From Anthracocystis setariae (Eukaryota > Basidiomycota > Ustilaginomycetes > Ustilaginales > Ustilaginaceae): a stretch of DNA of 64,000 bases. Made by a program: the position numbers and the translations under genes. Positions 1 to 10,366 of this stretch are shown one piece after another. The notes beneath the pieces were generated by a model. The model worked only from the letters and a program-made list of their open reading frames with translations. It searched no databases and had not been told where the DNA came from. The stretch's first letter is position 1; every line of letters begins with the position of its first letter. The stretch covers positions 744,001 to 808,000 of the forward strand of contig CAKMXJ010000003.1 in the NCBI GenBank assembly GCA_928724745.1, given 5' to 3'.

Positions 1-132
1 AAAATTTGTTTTGACCATTACTCGGCTATTTTCTGATCGATCTTGCTCCAAATTTGAGGAGGGCGTTCCCCTCGGCTTTCCGCGTCTCGTGGTTCCAAAA
101 AAAAACGAAAAACGGCCAAAAAAAAAGAAAGG

Positions 133-250
133 AGACGACGGCGGGACTCGAACCCGCAGCCTTAGAGTTATTTCACCAAGAGGTAAAAACCCCTTTCGTG
201 ATTTGCGATTTTTTAGAAGCTCTATGCGCTAGCCATTGCGCCACGCCGCC
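133..250 (-). tRNA. tRNA-Arg (anticodon UCU) with intron
   Basis: On the minus strand a full cloverleaf can be drawn. The acceptor stem GGCGGCG pairs with CGTCGTC (two G-U pairs), the D-arm is GCGC/GCGC, the anticodon stem is TAGAG/CTCTA, and the T-arm is GCGGG-TTCGAGT-CCCGC. The seven-base anticodon loop reads CTTCTAA, giving anticodon TCT at 217-215, so it decodes AGA (Arg). A 45-nt intron (169-213) follows position 37, the usual nuclear tRNA intron site. A minus-strand T-run (118-126) just downstream is a plausible Pol III terminator. The discriminator base is T, which is unusual, and the 3' end could be off by one. Confidence 0.88.
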
Positions 251-433
251 GCGTTGCCAGATCAATGAAATTAATGTATTCATGTATGCTTAATGAACAA
301 CGCTACTTCCACGGGTGATAACTCAACTCGTTACCATGTTTCACACCACAAGCAGGATACGCACACAGAGTGGGTTGAGCAAGGCAATTGAGTGACAAAG
401 AGTGGTAAAAAGCGGTAAAGGCGAGGCCCTTGG

Positions 434-3115
434 TTACTTGCGGCCAAACCAGCCACCGAGCCAACCTTTTTTGTTAGCGGCTGCCTGGGCTTCGGCTTGG
501 GCCTCCTCTTCTTCAGCAAGCGCATTGCCGGGGTCGTAAGCAAGCGAGTAGTCTCCTTCGTCGTCATCGTCGTCGTCGTCATCATCATCTTCGTGGTCTT
601 CAAAGTGTTCGGCCTCGTCTTCGTCCCGCTGCTGGGTCTCGGCTCGGGGCGCTGCGGCGGCGGCGACGCCATGGCCTGCCTTGGTTCTGGCTGGCTCAGC
701 CGCCTGAACAGGCACAACCTGGGCCTTGGTCTTGGTCTTAGCCGGGGAAGCGGGCTGTGACATGCCCGCAATTCCTTGCTGCTGGCGTTCGAATTCGGTT
801 ATGACATCGTCAGGCACCCTCTGCGCCTCCTGAAGCGAGACAGGGTCAAAGTCGATGTACTTGCGAGCCAGTTCCTGGAGCACCTGACCAGCGCGGGAGT
901 CGGACATGGGCGAAGCTTTGACCTTCTTGCCGTGCGATCCCTGCTTTTGAGCCTTGAGCAGCGCCTTCTGCACGCCACGCTTGAGACTGGTCAGCATCTC
1001 GTCCGAGTGGTCAAACACCGCCTCGGATCCGGCACTCGACTTGAGACGCGGCGGGAAGTCGGCATCCTCCTCATCCACATCTTCAGCCAACTCGGCCGCC
1101 TGGCGAGCCTGACGAATGTATAGCTGAGCACGCGTCAGCAAAAGGACCGCTTCTGCATGCGCGCCGGACAAGGAGAAAGCGCGAGCAAGATGACGCAAGA
1201 TCTCACTGCGGAACCACGCGGCCTTGGCCTCGACCAGGCTGGAAACATCGGGTTCAGACTCGATGAGCTGGATAGATCCCATGGCAACTAGACTCGTCTC
1301 AGCGGCATCGAGCAATCTGGCGAGCGAAGGGACAGCACGTGCTCCGCGACGGTTCGACTTCTGCGCAGCGATTGCGCGTGCGCGATTCTCCCTGGCCAAC
1401 GCCTGGCGAGTGCGAAGCTTCCTCGTTCCACTTCTGGCGGGTTTGGGCGGGTGCGATGCAGCAGCGGAACGAATCTGCTTTGGCTTGGATCCGGGCTGCT
1501 TCTTTCGCGGAGCATTCTTCTTGGCCGCAATGGCCTCGGCGATTTTCTGCTGCTTACCCTTGCTCTTTTTGGTGCGCTTGAGTGCAGCCGAGCCGGCACT
1601 GTGGCTTTTGTTGCCCTTCAAACGGGCTTCGACACTGGACATGGCACGCTTCTCACGCTTCTCTGCCCTGCGCTCGACTTCGGCAACGAGTCGGAGGTTA
1701 CGCCAGATGCGAAGGGCGAGCAGACGGTAGAAGATAAAGTCGTGGGCGATTTGGAGGTCCTTGCTAGCAGTCTCGTAACGCGCCGAGTGGCTCTTGGAGA
1801 GCGCTTCAGCGTTGTCCTCGACAAGCTTGCGAGCAACGTCTTCGGCATCAGTGAAGGCGCTGAGGGCACGGTCGAAGGGATCGAGCTCGGTACGGCCGCC
1901 CTTGCCGAGTCGTGCGGTCGAGGTGGAAGCGGTGCGAGCACCGTCAGCCGAGGATTCGCCTTGGACAATGTCGCGCTTCTTGGCCTTGCGCTGTGCATGG
2001 GAGAGACGCGTGCGCTTGGCTTGTGGACTGCCTTTTCCAGCAGCAAATTTGGCTTTGCGGTTGGCAGAGGCGGTCTCGTCACCGACGGCTTCGACCATGA
2101 CCGACTCGCGCAGAGCGGCTTCCTCGGACTGAGCGGCGACGATGGTATCGAGAAGCTCAGGGTTGCGGACGGGGATCTGATGTGCGTGCCAGCTGAGCGA
2201 AAGAGCTTGCTTGTTGGCGGTGCCGGCCTTGGCTCTGGCATTGGAGAGATCCTCGACGAGCTGGGAGTAGCCCGGAAGGACCTGCTGGCAGACTTGAGGA
2301 GTGGCGGTGGTGGCAGCAATCTTGTCGGTGTCCTGCTCCGAGATGCCAAGCTGGTAGGCTGAGTAGCGCATCTGGGCCTCGCCGGCGTCGACGAAGCTGT
2401 TGGCGAGCGCTTCGGTACGGCTGGTGGGGCTGTTGGTAGCGATCGAGTTGAGCAGGTTGCGGGCGACGCAAAGAATCTCGAGTGCCTTTTGCCACTGGGA
2501 ACGGTCGAAAGCGGTGGTAGCCTTGATGATGAGCAGATAAGCGGCGGTCTCGGCACGAGAGTAGACATTGAAGCGAGTGGAGAGAGCGTCGACGAGCTGG
2601 TGGAGAGAGTTGGACCACTGCTCTGCACGACGAAGCCTCGAGATGCCACGCTTGCGGAGCTGAGGGTTGGAGTCGTCGTCGTCAAAGGCTTGCGAGCGAA
2701 GCTCCTGCGAGTAGGCCCAAGCCCGCTCAGCTTCGAAAAGAAGTAGATGGGCAGGTCGTTCATCGTTGACCTGCGCAAGATCGAGGGTCTTTGCGGTGAA
2801 GACGTTTCCGTGACCCTTAGCTTGGGCGCTCTGAGCAGCAGCCTGCTGAGCCTTTTTGGGCTTTTTACCACGGGCAGCCTTGTTGGCCTTGTCCTTCTTG
2901 GAGTCGACTTTGTGCGAGCCATCCGAGTGGGTGAGAGCGAGGAGCTCACGGAGACGATGAACCTTGGAGGCACAGTAGCGTCGGTAACGAGCAAAGTCTT
3001 GTTGGCGCATACCATGTTCGTTGCGGGCTTCGCTGATGAGCTGAAGCAGCGGGAATTCGATAGGACCGGCGCCAGCCTGGAGAGCTTGGTCCCGGTTGGA
3101 CAAGTCGATCTCCAT
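434..3115 (-). CDS. SRP68: Signal recognition particle subunit SRP68
   Basis: This single-exon gene encodes 893 residues. SRP68 forms a heterodimer with SRP72 on the S domain of the 7S RNA and takes part in co-translational targeting of secretory proteins to the ER. The diagnostic part is the N-terminal RNA-binding region (residues about 20-62), with the family signature RNEHGMRQQDFARYRRYC followed by KVHRLRELL. Long lysine/alanine-rich basic linkers interrupt the helical repeats (about 75-100 and 480-560). The C-terminus has a run of aspartates, then a short GWLGGWFGRK tail. I chose the ATG at 3115 (MEIDLSNRDQ) because the 48 residues upstream in the open frame have no family resemblance and look like leader sequence. 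Length is larger than many orthologues because of the linkers. Identification is from family signatures, not a search. Confidence 0.9.
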   Translation of the reverse strand: MEIDLSNRDQALQAGAGPIEFPLLQLISEARNEHGMRQQDFARYRRYCASKVHRLRELLALTHSDGSHKVDSKKDKANKAARGKKPKKAQQAAAQSAQAKGHGNVFTAKTLDLAQVNDERPAHLLLFEAERAWAYSQELRSQAFDDDDSNPQLRKRGISRLRRAEQWSNSLHQLVDALSTRFNVYSRAETAAYLLIIKATTAFDRSQWQKALEILCVARNLLNSIATNSPTSRTEALANSFVDAGEAQMRYSAYQLGISEQDTDKIAATTATPQVCQQVLPGYSQLVEDLSNARAKAGTANKQALSLSWHAHQIPVRNPELLDTIVAAQSEEAALRESVMVEAVGDETASANRKAKFAAGKGSPQAKRTRLSHAQRKAKKRDIVQGESSADGARTASTSTARLGKGGRTELDPFDRALSAFTDAEDVARKLVEDNAEALSKSHSARYETASKDLQIAHDFIFYRLLALRIWRNLRLVAEVERRAEKREKRAMSSVEARLKGNKSHSAGSAALKRTKKSKGKQQKIAEAIAAKKNAPRKKQPGSKPKQIRSAAASHPPKPARSGTRKLRTRQALARENRARAIAAQKSNRRGARAVPSLARLLDAAETSLVAMGSIQLIESEPDVSSLVEAKAAWFRSEILRHLARAFSLSGAHAEAVLLLTRAQLYIRQARQAAELAEDVDEEDADFPPRLKSSAGSEAVFDHSDEMLTSLKRGVQKALLKAQKQGSHGKKVKASPMSDSRAGQVLQELARKYIDFDPVSLQEAQRVPDDVITEFERQQQGIAGMSQPASPAKTKTKAQVVPVQAAEPARTKAGHGVAAAAAPRAETQQRDEDEAEHFEDHEDDDDDDDDDDEGDYSLAYDPGNALAEEEEAQAEAQAAANKKGWLGGWFGRK

Positions 3116-3296
3116 GATGATGGGATTGGAATCGAATGCAAATGTATGGTGGAGACAAAGCAAGGTTGATGGACTAGTGTGGAGCAAGCTGAAACGCTGT
3201 GATTGGACGTGCGGGTTCCGCTCGGCTGACCCGCTCAAAAGAATCGGAACCGAACACATTCAAGTCACTCGAGAAGTACAGAGTAGTCACATATAT
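3116..3296. other. Upstream region of SRP68, no gene seen
   Basis: This short upstream region of the minus-strand SRP68 gene carries its leader and probably core promoter. The in-frame open stretch back to 3259 is not treated as coding. It ends at the terminal repeat of the mariner-like element. Confidence 0.5.
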
Positions 3297-4063
3297 TATT
3301 ACACCTTTTTTCAATCAAGTTCGGTATGCCGGCGTACGGAATTCGGAATAAGCGAGCTTGTTCGAACTGCTTGTTCGGTATTGTCCAAGTGTTTCGGTGT
3401 AGCGTGCGAGACAAAATCGATAAAGCTGAGGATCGAATTCGGTATCCGAACGGTGTCTGAGTGAGAGGAGTGAGAGTTGTCCTCACCGTTACCGTAGCTT
3501 CTTGAGATCAGCTTCCAAGACACCGTTCTCCTCGCCATCGCTGCTAACCACTACCACCATACCACGCTCTTGTACTGTATCATAGCTTCACATTGCAATG
3601 GTACGTCATAACAGAACTGTAAGCAACGTGTAACGCTCATGGTCATCAAATTGATTTCCTGCCTCCATACTCGCCGTGGCTGAACATCGCCGAGAACGTC
3701 TTCTCGAAGGTCAAGCCTGTAGTCACACGTCACGACGCTGCTACCGCCATCCAGCGTTTCGGTCTCTGAACTGTATTTTAGCGCTCATCGTCACACGTAA
3801 TTGCAATCGTAGCTGTCTTGTCAACATCATTTGATTGCGAAACCATCATCTCAAGTACAGTATGAACGCTATCAAAGGAACTACTTGTGACCGAACACGC
3901 TTGTTGTACCGAACTTGTAAGCAAGCATTACCGAACTTGATGTGTATCTTACCGAAAAGCATACTTGATACTGAACAACTGTATCGAATAGCAGTGTAGC
4001 TACCGAACTTGTTATCGAAGTTGACAGTCCGAATTCCGAACTTGATCGAAAAAAGGTGTAATA
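3297..4063. mobile_element. Decayed Tc1/mariner-type element flanked by TA
   Basis: A 26-bp terminal inverted repeat starts at 3299 (TTACACCTTTTTTC...) and its reverse complement ends at 4061; they differ at one base. Both ends are bordered by TA (3297-3298 and 4062-4063), the target duplication of Tc1/mariner elements. The element is about 763 bp, too short for a full transposase gene. Inside, 3656-3769 still encodes the C-terminal end of a DDE transposase. The word TTCGGTA recurs at 3320, 3374 and 3438, and its complement TACCGAA at 3907, 3929, 3950 and 4001, so the subterminal regions mirror each other. It is best read as a non-autonomous, internally deleted copy. Confidence 0.8.
3636..3769 (+). 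pseudogene. Relic of Tc1/mariner DDE transposase C-terminus
   Basis: Reading from about 3636 to the stop at 3767-3769 gives HGHQIDF then LPPYSPWLNIAENVFSKVK. This matches the PPYSPxLNPIENxWsxlK block of Tc1/mariner transposases, whose glutamate is the third catalytic acid; here it is kept in the form LNIAEN. Upstream in the same frame there is a stop (about 3619), and the expected DNA-x-x-H block with the second aspartate is not readable without shifting frame. The gene is therefore broken and cannot encode an active enzyme. It lies between the inverted repeats of the enclosing element. Confidence 0.75.
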
Positions 4064-5837
4064 CTAATTTTCGAAATTGTTTGAAAATTGTAAATCTAAC
4101 AGCTCAATTTCTGGACGAAGAGTATGGGCTATATTGACAGAATCCCGTCGATACCGGCAAGATTGATTCGGTCGATGCAACCGATACACATGCTCATTGA
4201 AAGGAGCCAAAGCTGCCGAGAAGGACGTGTGACAGCGTAGCGGTTGAAAGCGAGCATGCATTTGTGCGGTTGAGTTGGGGCCAATGCAGGTGAAGGTCGC
4301 CCTGCATGAGCGGACGGCGAATTCAGAGGTGACACGTTCGCTCGGCAGAGTTGGTGGGATGGAAAGGCCGTGGCCCGTGCTGAAAAAGTTGCCAAAATTG
4401 CGAGGGAACGTGGCGTCCTTTTCCTGCATTTTGCATTTTACGAATAAAGCGCTCATGTCACTTTGTGCGGAACCTTGACGCAGCTTGCCATAACGGCGCT
4501 TCTGGCCAACATTGATTGATTCGAGACTGCCTAAACAGCACGATTGCAACGTCACCTTTGACTGGCTTGAATATCGATCGACTCATATGCTGAGCTGTGC
4601 ACGCGCACCTAGAGCAGAGAGCACAAACACAAATGGTCAATTGGAAGCTCAAGAGCCAAGTTGCGCCAAAGCCAGGAGGACCCTGAAACGGAGTCTTAGA
4701 ACATAGAGCCAATTGCCAGCTGCTGCAGCCGACCTGTCCATCTTGGCCCACTCTGGCGCTTTGTGTCTGAATTGGAAGCGTCTGCACGTTCCCTCGCTCG
4801 GATCCAGAGGTCGCCGGATCCATTGCACCCAGCGAGCTTCGGCCTGCTTCCGTCGACGTGGCCGCTTCAACATTATACTATTCCGCCCTGCAACTGCTAG
4901 TGTAGTACTGATTAAGCTTAATTGCCACAACACAGCCGTGAACCTGAACGTGACTACTGTATCAGAGACCTAGACCTGGCGCAACTACTGTACAACTGCT
5001 GCAAATGAAAATTAAGCGCTCATTCGGGCTTTGGGAGAACAACACTTTCAACGCCTCCAACAGTCAAGAGGCTGCACTGTGAGAACGCACTGTGCACGCT
5101 CTGGCAGCTTGAAGTGCGCAGTACAGTAGCAATGAACGACATCTTGTTGTCCTGCCAGCTGGCTGGCTGGCTGGCTTGTGCGTGCAGTACCGCTGCAGTG
5201 AAAGCCTAGGGTCTTGGGCAGCCAGGACAGATGTTCCCACTTTGTGGCAACCGTCCAGCAGCTCCAACCCATTCCTCCTCGTGATGTCTGATGCCCTCAG
5301 AGTTGCCCTCGCGGTTCAAGAAGCTTTGCAGTTATGCATTTCCGCGTTCACTGGCACGCGTGCCAGTCCTACTTGCCGCAATCTTCCTACAGCAGGGGCG
5401 AAAAGTGTCGTCCTCTGCCCCGGCCGCAACATCTGCACAGCGATATTCTTGTCAGAAGTAGCCTCCGTGTGCTCCTCCACGCCTCTTAATGCTTGAGCCG
5501 TGCGCGATTGAGCTCGCACCGTGATCCGTCTCTGGCTCGCATCGACCAGTTCCCCCCCTTAAGAAGATTTGACCCCACCTTCTCGAACAAGTCCTTCATC
5601 CACCATCACACTTTACTGTTTGTCCCCTTCGCCGGGTCGTGTTCAACTCACACCGTTCTGGCACAGCTCAACGCTGCGACCCACACTCCTTCTTGAGACC
5701 ATACACCAGCTTGCCATCCCAAGCTGTTCCCTCGACCATCAAACCTCCTACCCTTGCCCAGCATCGACGGTGAAGCTGCGACTCCTCCTCTTTCTTCATC
5801 TTTCCTCCATTTCGCTTAGTTCACCTAATACACCAAG
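4064..5837. other. Intergenic region, no supported gene
   Basis: This 1.8-kb region lies between the mariner relic and BTA1. Short open frames occur on both strands (for example 4064-4555 minus, 163 codons) but none resembles a family, and they overlap each other. A GGCT tandem sits near 5158-5176. The last 300 bases are pyrimidine-rich, as expected for a fungal promoter and leader of BTA1. Confidence 0.5.
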
Positions 5838-8401
5838 ATGCTCCACTTCATCGAGTCTAGCGTGGCTGCCACACCTTTGGCTCACCTCTACTCGTATGTT
5901 CCCAATCTGCTTGTCAATGTGACAGCGGCGTTCACAGCCTTCATGACCATGATCGGTGTGGCCGCTGCTGTCAGCACAAAAGTGCGCGACATCCTGGTCT
6001 TCAGCTACACTTGCTTCCTCCAGCCTCTTGGCAAGACCGCCAACCAGGCCGAACGTCTCGACAAATTCTATCAGCACCAAGCCAATGGTGAGTTTCCCCT
6101 GTTCTCCCTTTCAACTTCATTGGCCTCCCAATCTTGGTCCGAGACTGACACTTGTACATGATATCTCCATGAATGCTCTGGCTCTGATCCACAGTCTACG
6201 ATTCCACTCGCTCTGGCCTCCTCAAAGGTCGCGTTACCATGCTCAAGCTTTGCGCTGCCCAGCTCCGCGACATGAAGGCGTCCAACCCTGCCAAGCCCCT
6301 CGTCTGGGTTGACGTTGGTGGCGGCACAGGTTGGAATATCGAGCAAATGAACGAGATCTTTCCCATCGACCAGCTTTCCCAGGTTTACCTCATCGACCTG
6401 TGCGAGCCTCTCCTTGAGGTGGCTCGCAAGCGTTTCGCTGCAAAAGGTTTCAAGAATGTTCAGGTCTTATGCCAGGATGCTAGCCAGTTCAACCTTCCTG
6501 GTCTTGCTCCAGGCCAGAAGGTCGACCTCTTCACTTGCAGCTACTCGATTTCCATGATCCCACCCTTCTACGCCGTCCTCGACCGAATCAACGAGTTCCT
6601 TGACCCTGTCACCGGTGTCTTTGGTGTCGTCGATTTCTACGTTTCCGGAAAGACTACGCCTCAAGAGAAGAGCCCCTGGATTGGAGGCGACACTCGACGC
6701 CAGTGCGGCTGGCTGAGTCGATGGTTCTGGAGCATGTGGTTCTCGTTCGACCACATCGAACTCCACCCTGCCCGTCGCGACTACCTTGAGCACAAATTTG
6801 GCACCATCAAGTGCTACAACGGCCGCAACAATTTCATCGTTCCCTTCATTGTTCGCATCCCATATTACATCTGGCTCGGAGTTTCGCGCGAGCGTAACAC
6901 TACCAAGGCTATCCAGGCTTTTGAGGTCGAGTCGGGCAACCGCGTCGTTGTGCCACCCTCGTTTCCCGAGCTTGCCTACCTCCACAACGATGAAGTTGCT
7001 TCCATCGACACTGCCACTGCCACTGGCCTCGACGCCAGCAGCCGATTCGAACCCACTCGCAGCCTTCTGCGCAGAAGGGTCTCGGAGGCGACCTCGGAGA
7101 GCGACGCCGACTCGGACCGCCCCACCAAGGTCGAGCTTGGACCTCACTTTCCCTTGAGCTCGTTCCACTACCAAAAGCGCCAATGGCGTCTGCCCTTCGT
7201 CGACAACGAGTTTAGCGACATGTTCCGAACGTGGATCTACGGGTTCACTTGGGAGGATCCTCACGTTGACATGCAGCACCTTGATCTCGGCCGCGACGAT
7301 TCGATCCTATGCATCACCTCGGCAGGTGACAATGCTCTTCACTACGCCATTGCGGGTAAGCCTCACAGGATCCACGCTGTTGACATGAACCCTTGCCAAG
7401 GTCACCTGCTCGAGCTCAAGCTTGCATGCATTGCGTCGTTGTCGTACGACGAGATGTGGCAGATGTTTGGTGAAGGTCGCATCGACAATTTCCGCGAACT
7501 GCTTGATAGCAAGATCTCGCCCTACCTCTCTTCGCACGCCTACCAGTTCTGGAGGCTCAACACACGCGCCTTTGACAAGGCATTCTACTTCCGAGGCTAT
7601 TCTGGCCACGCGTTGAGGCTGGCCAAGTTTGCTTTCACCGTGACGGGGGTTGGCAAATGGGTCGAAAAGATGTGCACAGCCAATTCGGTCGAAGAGCAGC
7701 AGGCGGTGTGGAACAAGAAGCTCCGCTCGACGCTGATCAACAAGCCGCTTATTCGTCTGTTCCTGTCGAACCCTGCTTTCCTGTGGAACGCGCTGGGTGT
7801 GCCCATGAACCAGTACCAGATCTTCCTCGACGAAGGCGTCTCCGCAGAGCAATTCGCCATCGACACGCTGGATTCGATTCCCAGCCGCAGCTTGATCAAG
7901 AATGACAACTACCACTACCAGCTCTGCCTGATGCACAAGTACACCAAGCAGAGCTGCCCGCTGTACCTCAAGCCGGACGGTTTCGCGGCTTTGAAAAAGC
8001 AGGCGCTCGAGGAGGGTCTCGATTCGTTCCGTCTTCATACGGATTCGATCGTCAACGTGCTTCGCGGGTTCGAGGACGGTGCGCTGACGCGGGCCATCAC
8101 GATGGACCACATGGACTGGTTCGACCCTGTTCCTGCATCGCGTCCTGCGCCTACTCTGAAGCAGGCTCGCAAGGACTCGGACAAGTCGATTTCGGACCTT
8201 GACCGTGAGATCTGCGAGCTTTCGCGTGTCATCCGTACCGGGGGAGCAGTCTTCTACCGCAGCGCTGCCAAGAAGCCTTGGTACAACCAGCGCTTCGAGA
8301 AGATGGGCTTCAAGGTCGAGGCGATCCACATTAGGGAGACGGGCAAGCCGATCGACAACGTCAACATGTACGCCAGCTTCTACAAGGCCACCCGTCTTTG
8401 A
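5838..8401 (+). CDS. BTA1: Betaine lipid synthase (BtaB + BtaA domains fused)
   Basis: Two exons, 5838-6087 and 6195-8401, joined in phase 1 across a GTGAGT...CAG intron of 107 nt, give 818 residues. The enzyme is expected to make diacylglyceryl-trimethylhomoserine, a phosphorus-free membrane lipid. The BtaA part transfers the aminocarboxypropyl group of S-adenosylmethionine to diacylglycerol and the BtaB part trimethylates the amino group. Exon 1 carries a hydrophobic stretch (about residues 24-48), suggesting membrane association. The methyltransferase domain follows with SAM motif VDVGGGTGWN (about 121-130). The C-terminal DUF3419/BtaA-like domain (about 400-815) shows SAGDNALHYAIAGKP and HAVDMNPCQGHLLELK. 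The linker (about 320-400) is rich in Ser, Asp and Arg. In other fungi BTA1 is induced by phosphate starvation; I did not find a regulatory site that proves this here. Confidence 0.92.
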
Positions 8402-8951
8402 GCGTAACGCAAACTTCTAGATCCCGACCTTCAGGCAAGGTCCAGTGCTACCCCTTGGCAGCTTCTTGGCTACCGAAGATTGCAGCTTTGTCAACGTTTT
8501 TTCTTGTCTCGATCGAATTAGGCTCTTGATTTGTGATGTAGATGCAAACATGTATACCAGCTAGAGACCGAAAGTGGGGTGATGGATGTGGTGAGCGACT
8601 GTGACGTCGAACAACGCGATTGCAGAGGTCACATGCCATGACCAAGTCATGACATTGCACGGTTCTGGTGTTGCAACAGCGGGGTGAGAGCACGCAATTC
8701 TTGATCTGATCCGCGCGCTACTGGAGCGCTCTCGAGTGATTTCGACAATGACTGTAACTAACCGGCACACAATCACAATCTTGACTGCGCAGAACCAAAA
8801 ATGCGGGGGATTTAAGCTCTCCTCTCCTCCACTTTGTTACCAACAGACCTGCTTCCTTCTTACTCTTGTTCCACTCACCTTCTGACCACGACGCAATCAA
8901 CCTCACGCCGACGACATTCCTCCTTGTTCGGATCGATAGTGTAACACCATC
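8402..8951. other. Intergenic region between BTA1 and the oxygenase gene
   Basis: This 550-bp region holds the BTA1 3' end and the promoter of the downstream co-oriented gene. The last 150 bases before the ATG are rich in C and T. No gene is seen. Confidence 0.5.
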
Positions 8952-10247
8952 ATGGCACCAACACCAGTTGCACTTTCTCCGCCATTGCCCGACTCTCAGC
9001 AGTCTACGAAGCAGTCGCACCAGCAACAGCAACAGCAACAGCAACAAGGTACCTCTGCTGCTGGAAGCTCAACACAGCAATCTCTATCCTCGTTGGCCGA
9101 CTATCACCTCGACTACTCGCTCTGGCAGCCGCACGATCCCACTTCGGAATCATCGCAACGATTCGTCTCGTCGCTGCGCCAAGCCATGGTGGGCATTGGA
9201 TTCTTCTACCTGCACAACACACCGCTGTCAGCCCAACGCGCGGAAATGTTCGACCTTGTCGACCGCTTCTTCAAACTGCCGCTGTCGGAACGGCTCAAGA
9301 TCGACATGGATAATGCACGACATTTCCGCGGCTACTGCAAGTTTGGTGATGAGAGGACGCAGCAGAAGCAGGATCTGCGCGATCAGGTGGATTATGCTCC
9401 GGAAGTCAAGGCGGTGGAAGGCGACGAGTTGCTCGAAAAGCATCCGTTCTTGAATTTGTATGGGCCGAATCAGTTTGTCAGCGATGATGTATGCCAAGGG
9501 CATAGGAGGATCGTGTTGGAGTGGTTTGCGATGGCGAATGAGGTTTCGAATCAGTTGACCAGGGCGATCGAGTTGGCTTTAGGTGTAGATGAGGGCGATC
9601 TATCCCAATTTGTATCGGGGAGGGTGAAACAGGAGCGATTCACGGCCCAAGATGCGCAACTGAAGGCGTTGGGATCATTGCCGTATGCCAGGATGAAGAC
9701 GATTCGTTATCCTGTGGGCGACACTGTCGATGGCATCACACGGTCCGATCCTGCCAGCACCCAAGGCGTTGGCGCACATAAAGACAGTGGTTGGCTCACC
9801 CTCCTCGCCCCCTCCGCCGAAGTAGGCGGACTGGAAGCCCAAGACTTTACCGGTTCCTGGCTCTCAGTCCCCCACGTAGACGGTTCGATCATTGTCAATT
9901 TCGGCCAACAAGTCGAATTGCTCACCAACGGCATCGTCCAAGCCGCCACGCACCGTGTCATCGCCAACCCATCCGGCACAAAAGACAGATACTCAGTCGC
10001 ATTCTTCAGCTCGCCCGCCCTCAACACTTACCTAGAACCGCTCAACTCGGACTCTTTCAGTCAAGAACTCATCACTGCCTGGAACAAGGCACAAGCCCAA
10101 CGAAACGGTGGCAGCATCGTCAGCGACGTGCCCAAGGGTGACCTCTTCGCAAAGGCAAACGAACCGTTCGGTTGGATCAATTGGAGAGGCTTGGTCAGGA
10201 GTCATCCCGGCGTGGTCAATGCATTTTACAGATACCTTGTTGAATAG
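8952..10247 (+). CDS. 2-oxoglutarate/Fe(II)-dependent oxygenase (isopenicillin-N-synthase-like)
   Basis: Single exon, 431 residues. The family oxidises small molecules using 2-oxoglutarate and iron; the substrate here cannot be told. A polyglutamine tract (about 24-32, encoded by CAACAG units) lies in a disordered N-terminus. A non-haem dioxygenase N-terminal domain follows (about 49-170; GFFYLHNTPLS, LPLSERLKI, FRGYCKFGDE). In the jelly-roll domain the iron-binding triad is visible as H276 and D278 (GAHKDSGWLTLL) and H334 (ATHRVIAN), with R346 (DRYSVAFF) to bind 2-oxoglutarate. All key residues are present, so the enzyme should be active. No adjacent pathway genes suggest a biosynthetic role. 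It could equally be a primary-metabolism or xenobiotic enzyme. Confidence 0.88.
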   Translation: MAPTPVALSPPLPDSQQSTKQSHQQQQQQQQQGTSAAGSSTQQSLSSLADYHLDYSLWQPHDPTSESSQRFVSSLRQAMVGIGFFYLHNTPLSAQRAEMFDLVDRFFKLPLSERLKIDMDNARHFRGYCKFGDERTQQKQDLRDQVDYAPEVKAVEGDELLEKHPFLNLYGPNQFVSDDVCQGHRRIVLEWFAMANEVSNQLTRAIELALGVDEGDLSQFVSGRVKQERFTAQDAQLKALGSLPYARMKTIRYPVGDTVDGITRSDPASTQGVGAHKDSGWLTLLAPSAEVGGLEAQDFTGSWLSVPHVDGSIIVNFGQQVELLTNGIVQAATHRVIANPSGTKDRYSVAFFSSPALNTYLEPLNSDSFSQELITAWNKAQAQRNGGSIVSDVPKGDLFAKANEPFGWINWRGLVRSHPGVVNAFYRYLVE

Positions 10248-10366
10248 AGACATCTAACGATGCGACAACTGAACACGACTCGATGCAAGCTTGTATGCGA
10301 ATGTAGCGATTGAGTTGCATCGTGGAACATGTGCTATGCTGGGTCGAGATCATGCTATGACAGGGA

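Noticed and set aside
1451..2362. 303-codon plus-strand frame opposite SRP68
   Set aside because: Antisense of a coding region; composition follows from the opposite strand and there is no family resemblance.
4064..4555. 163-codon minus-strand frame in the intergenic region
   Set aside because: No recognisable domain, no splice partners and overlapping frames of similar length; not enough to call a gene.
6467..8329. Minus-strand open frames of 270 and 340 codons opposite BTA1
   Set aside because: They are shadows of the BTA1 coding frame, with Arg/Leu/Val-rich antisense composition and no motifs.
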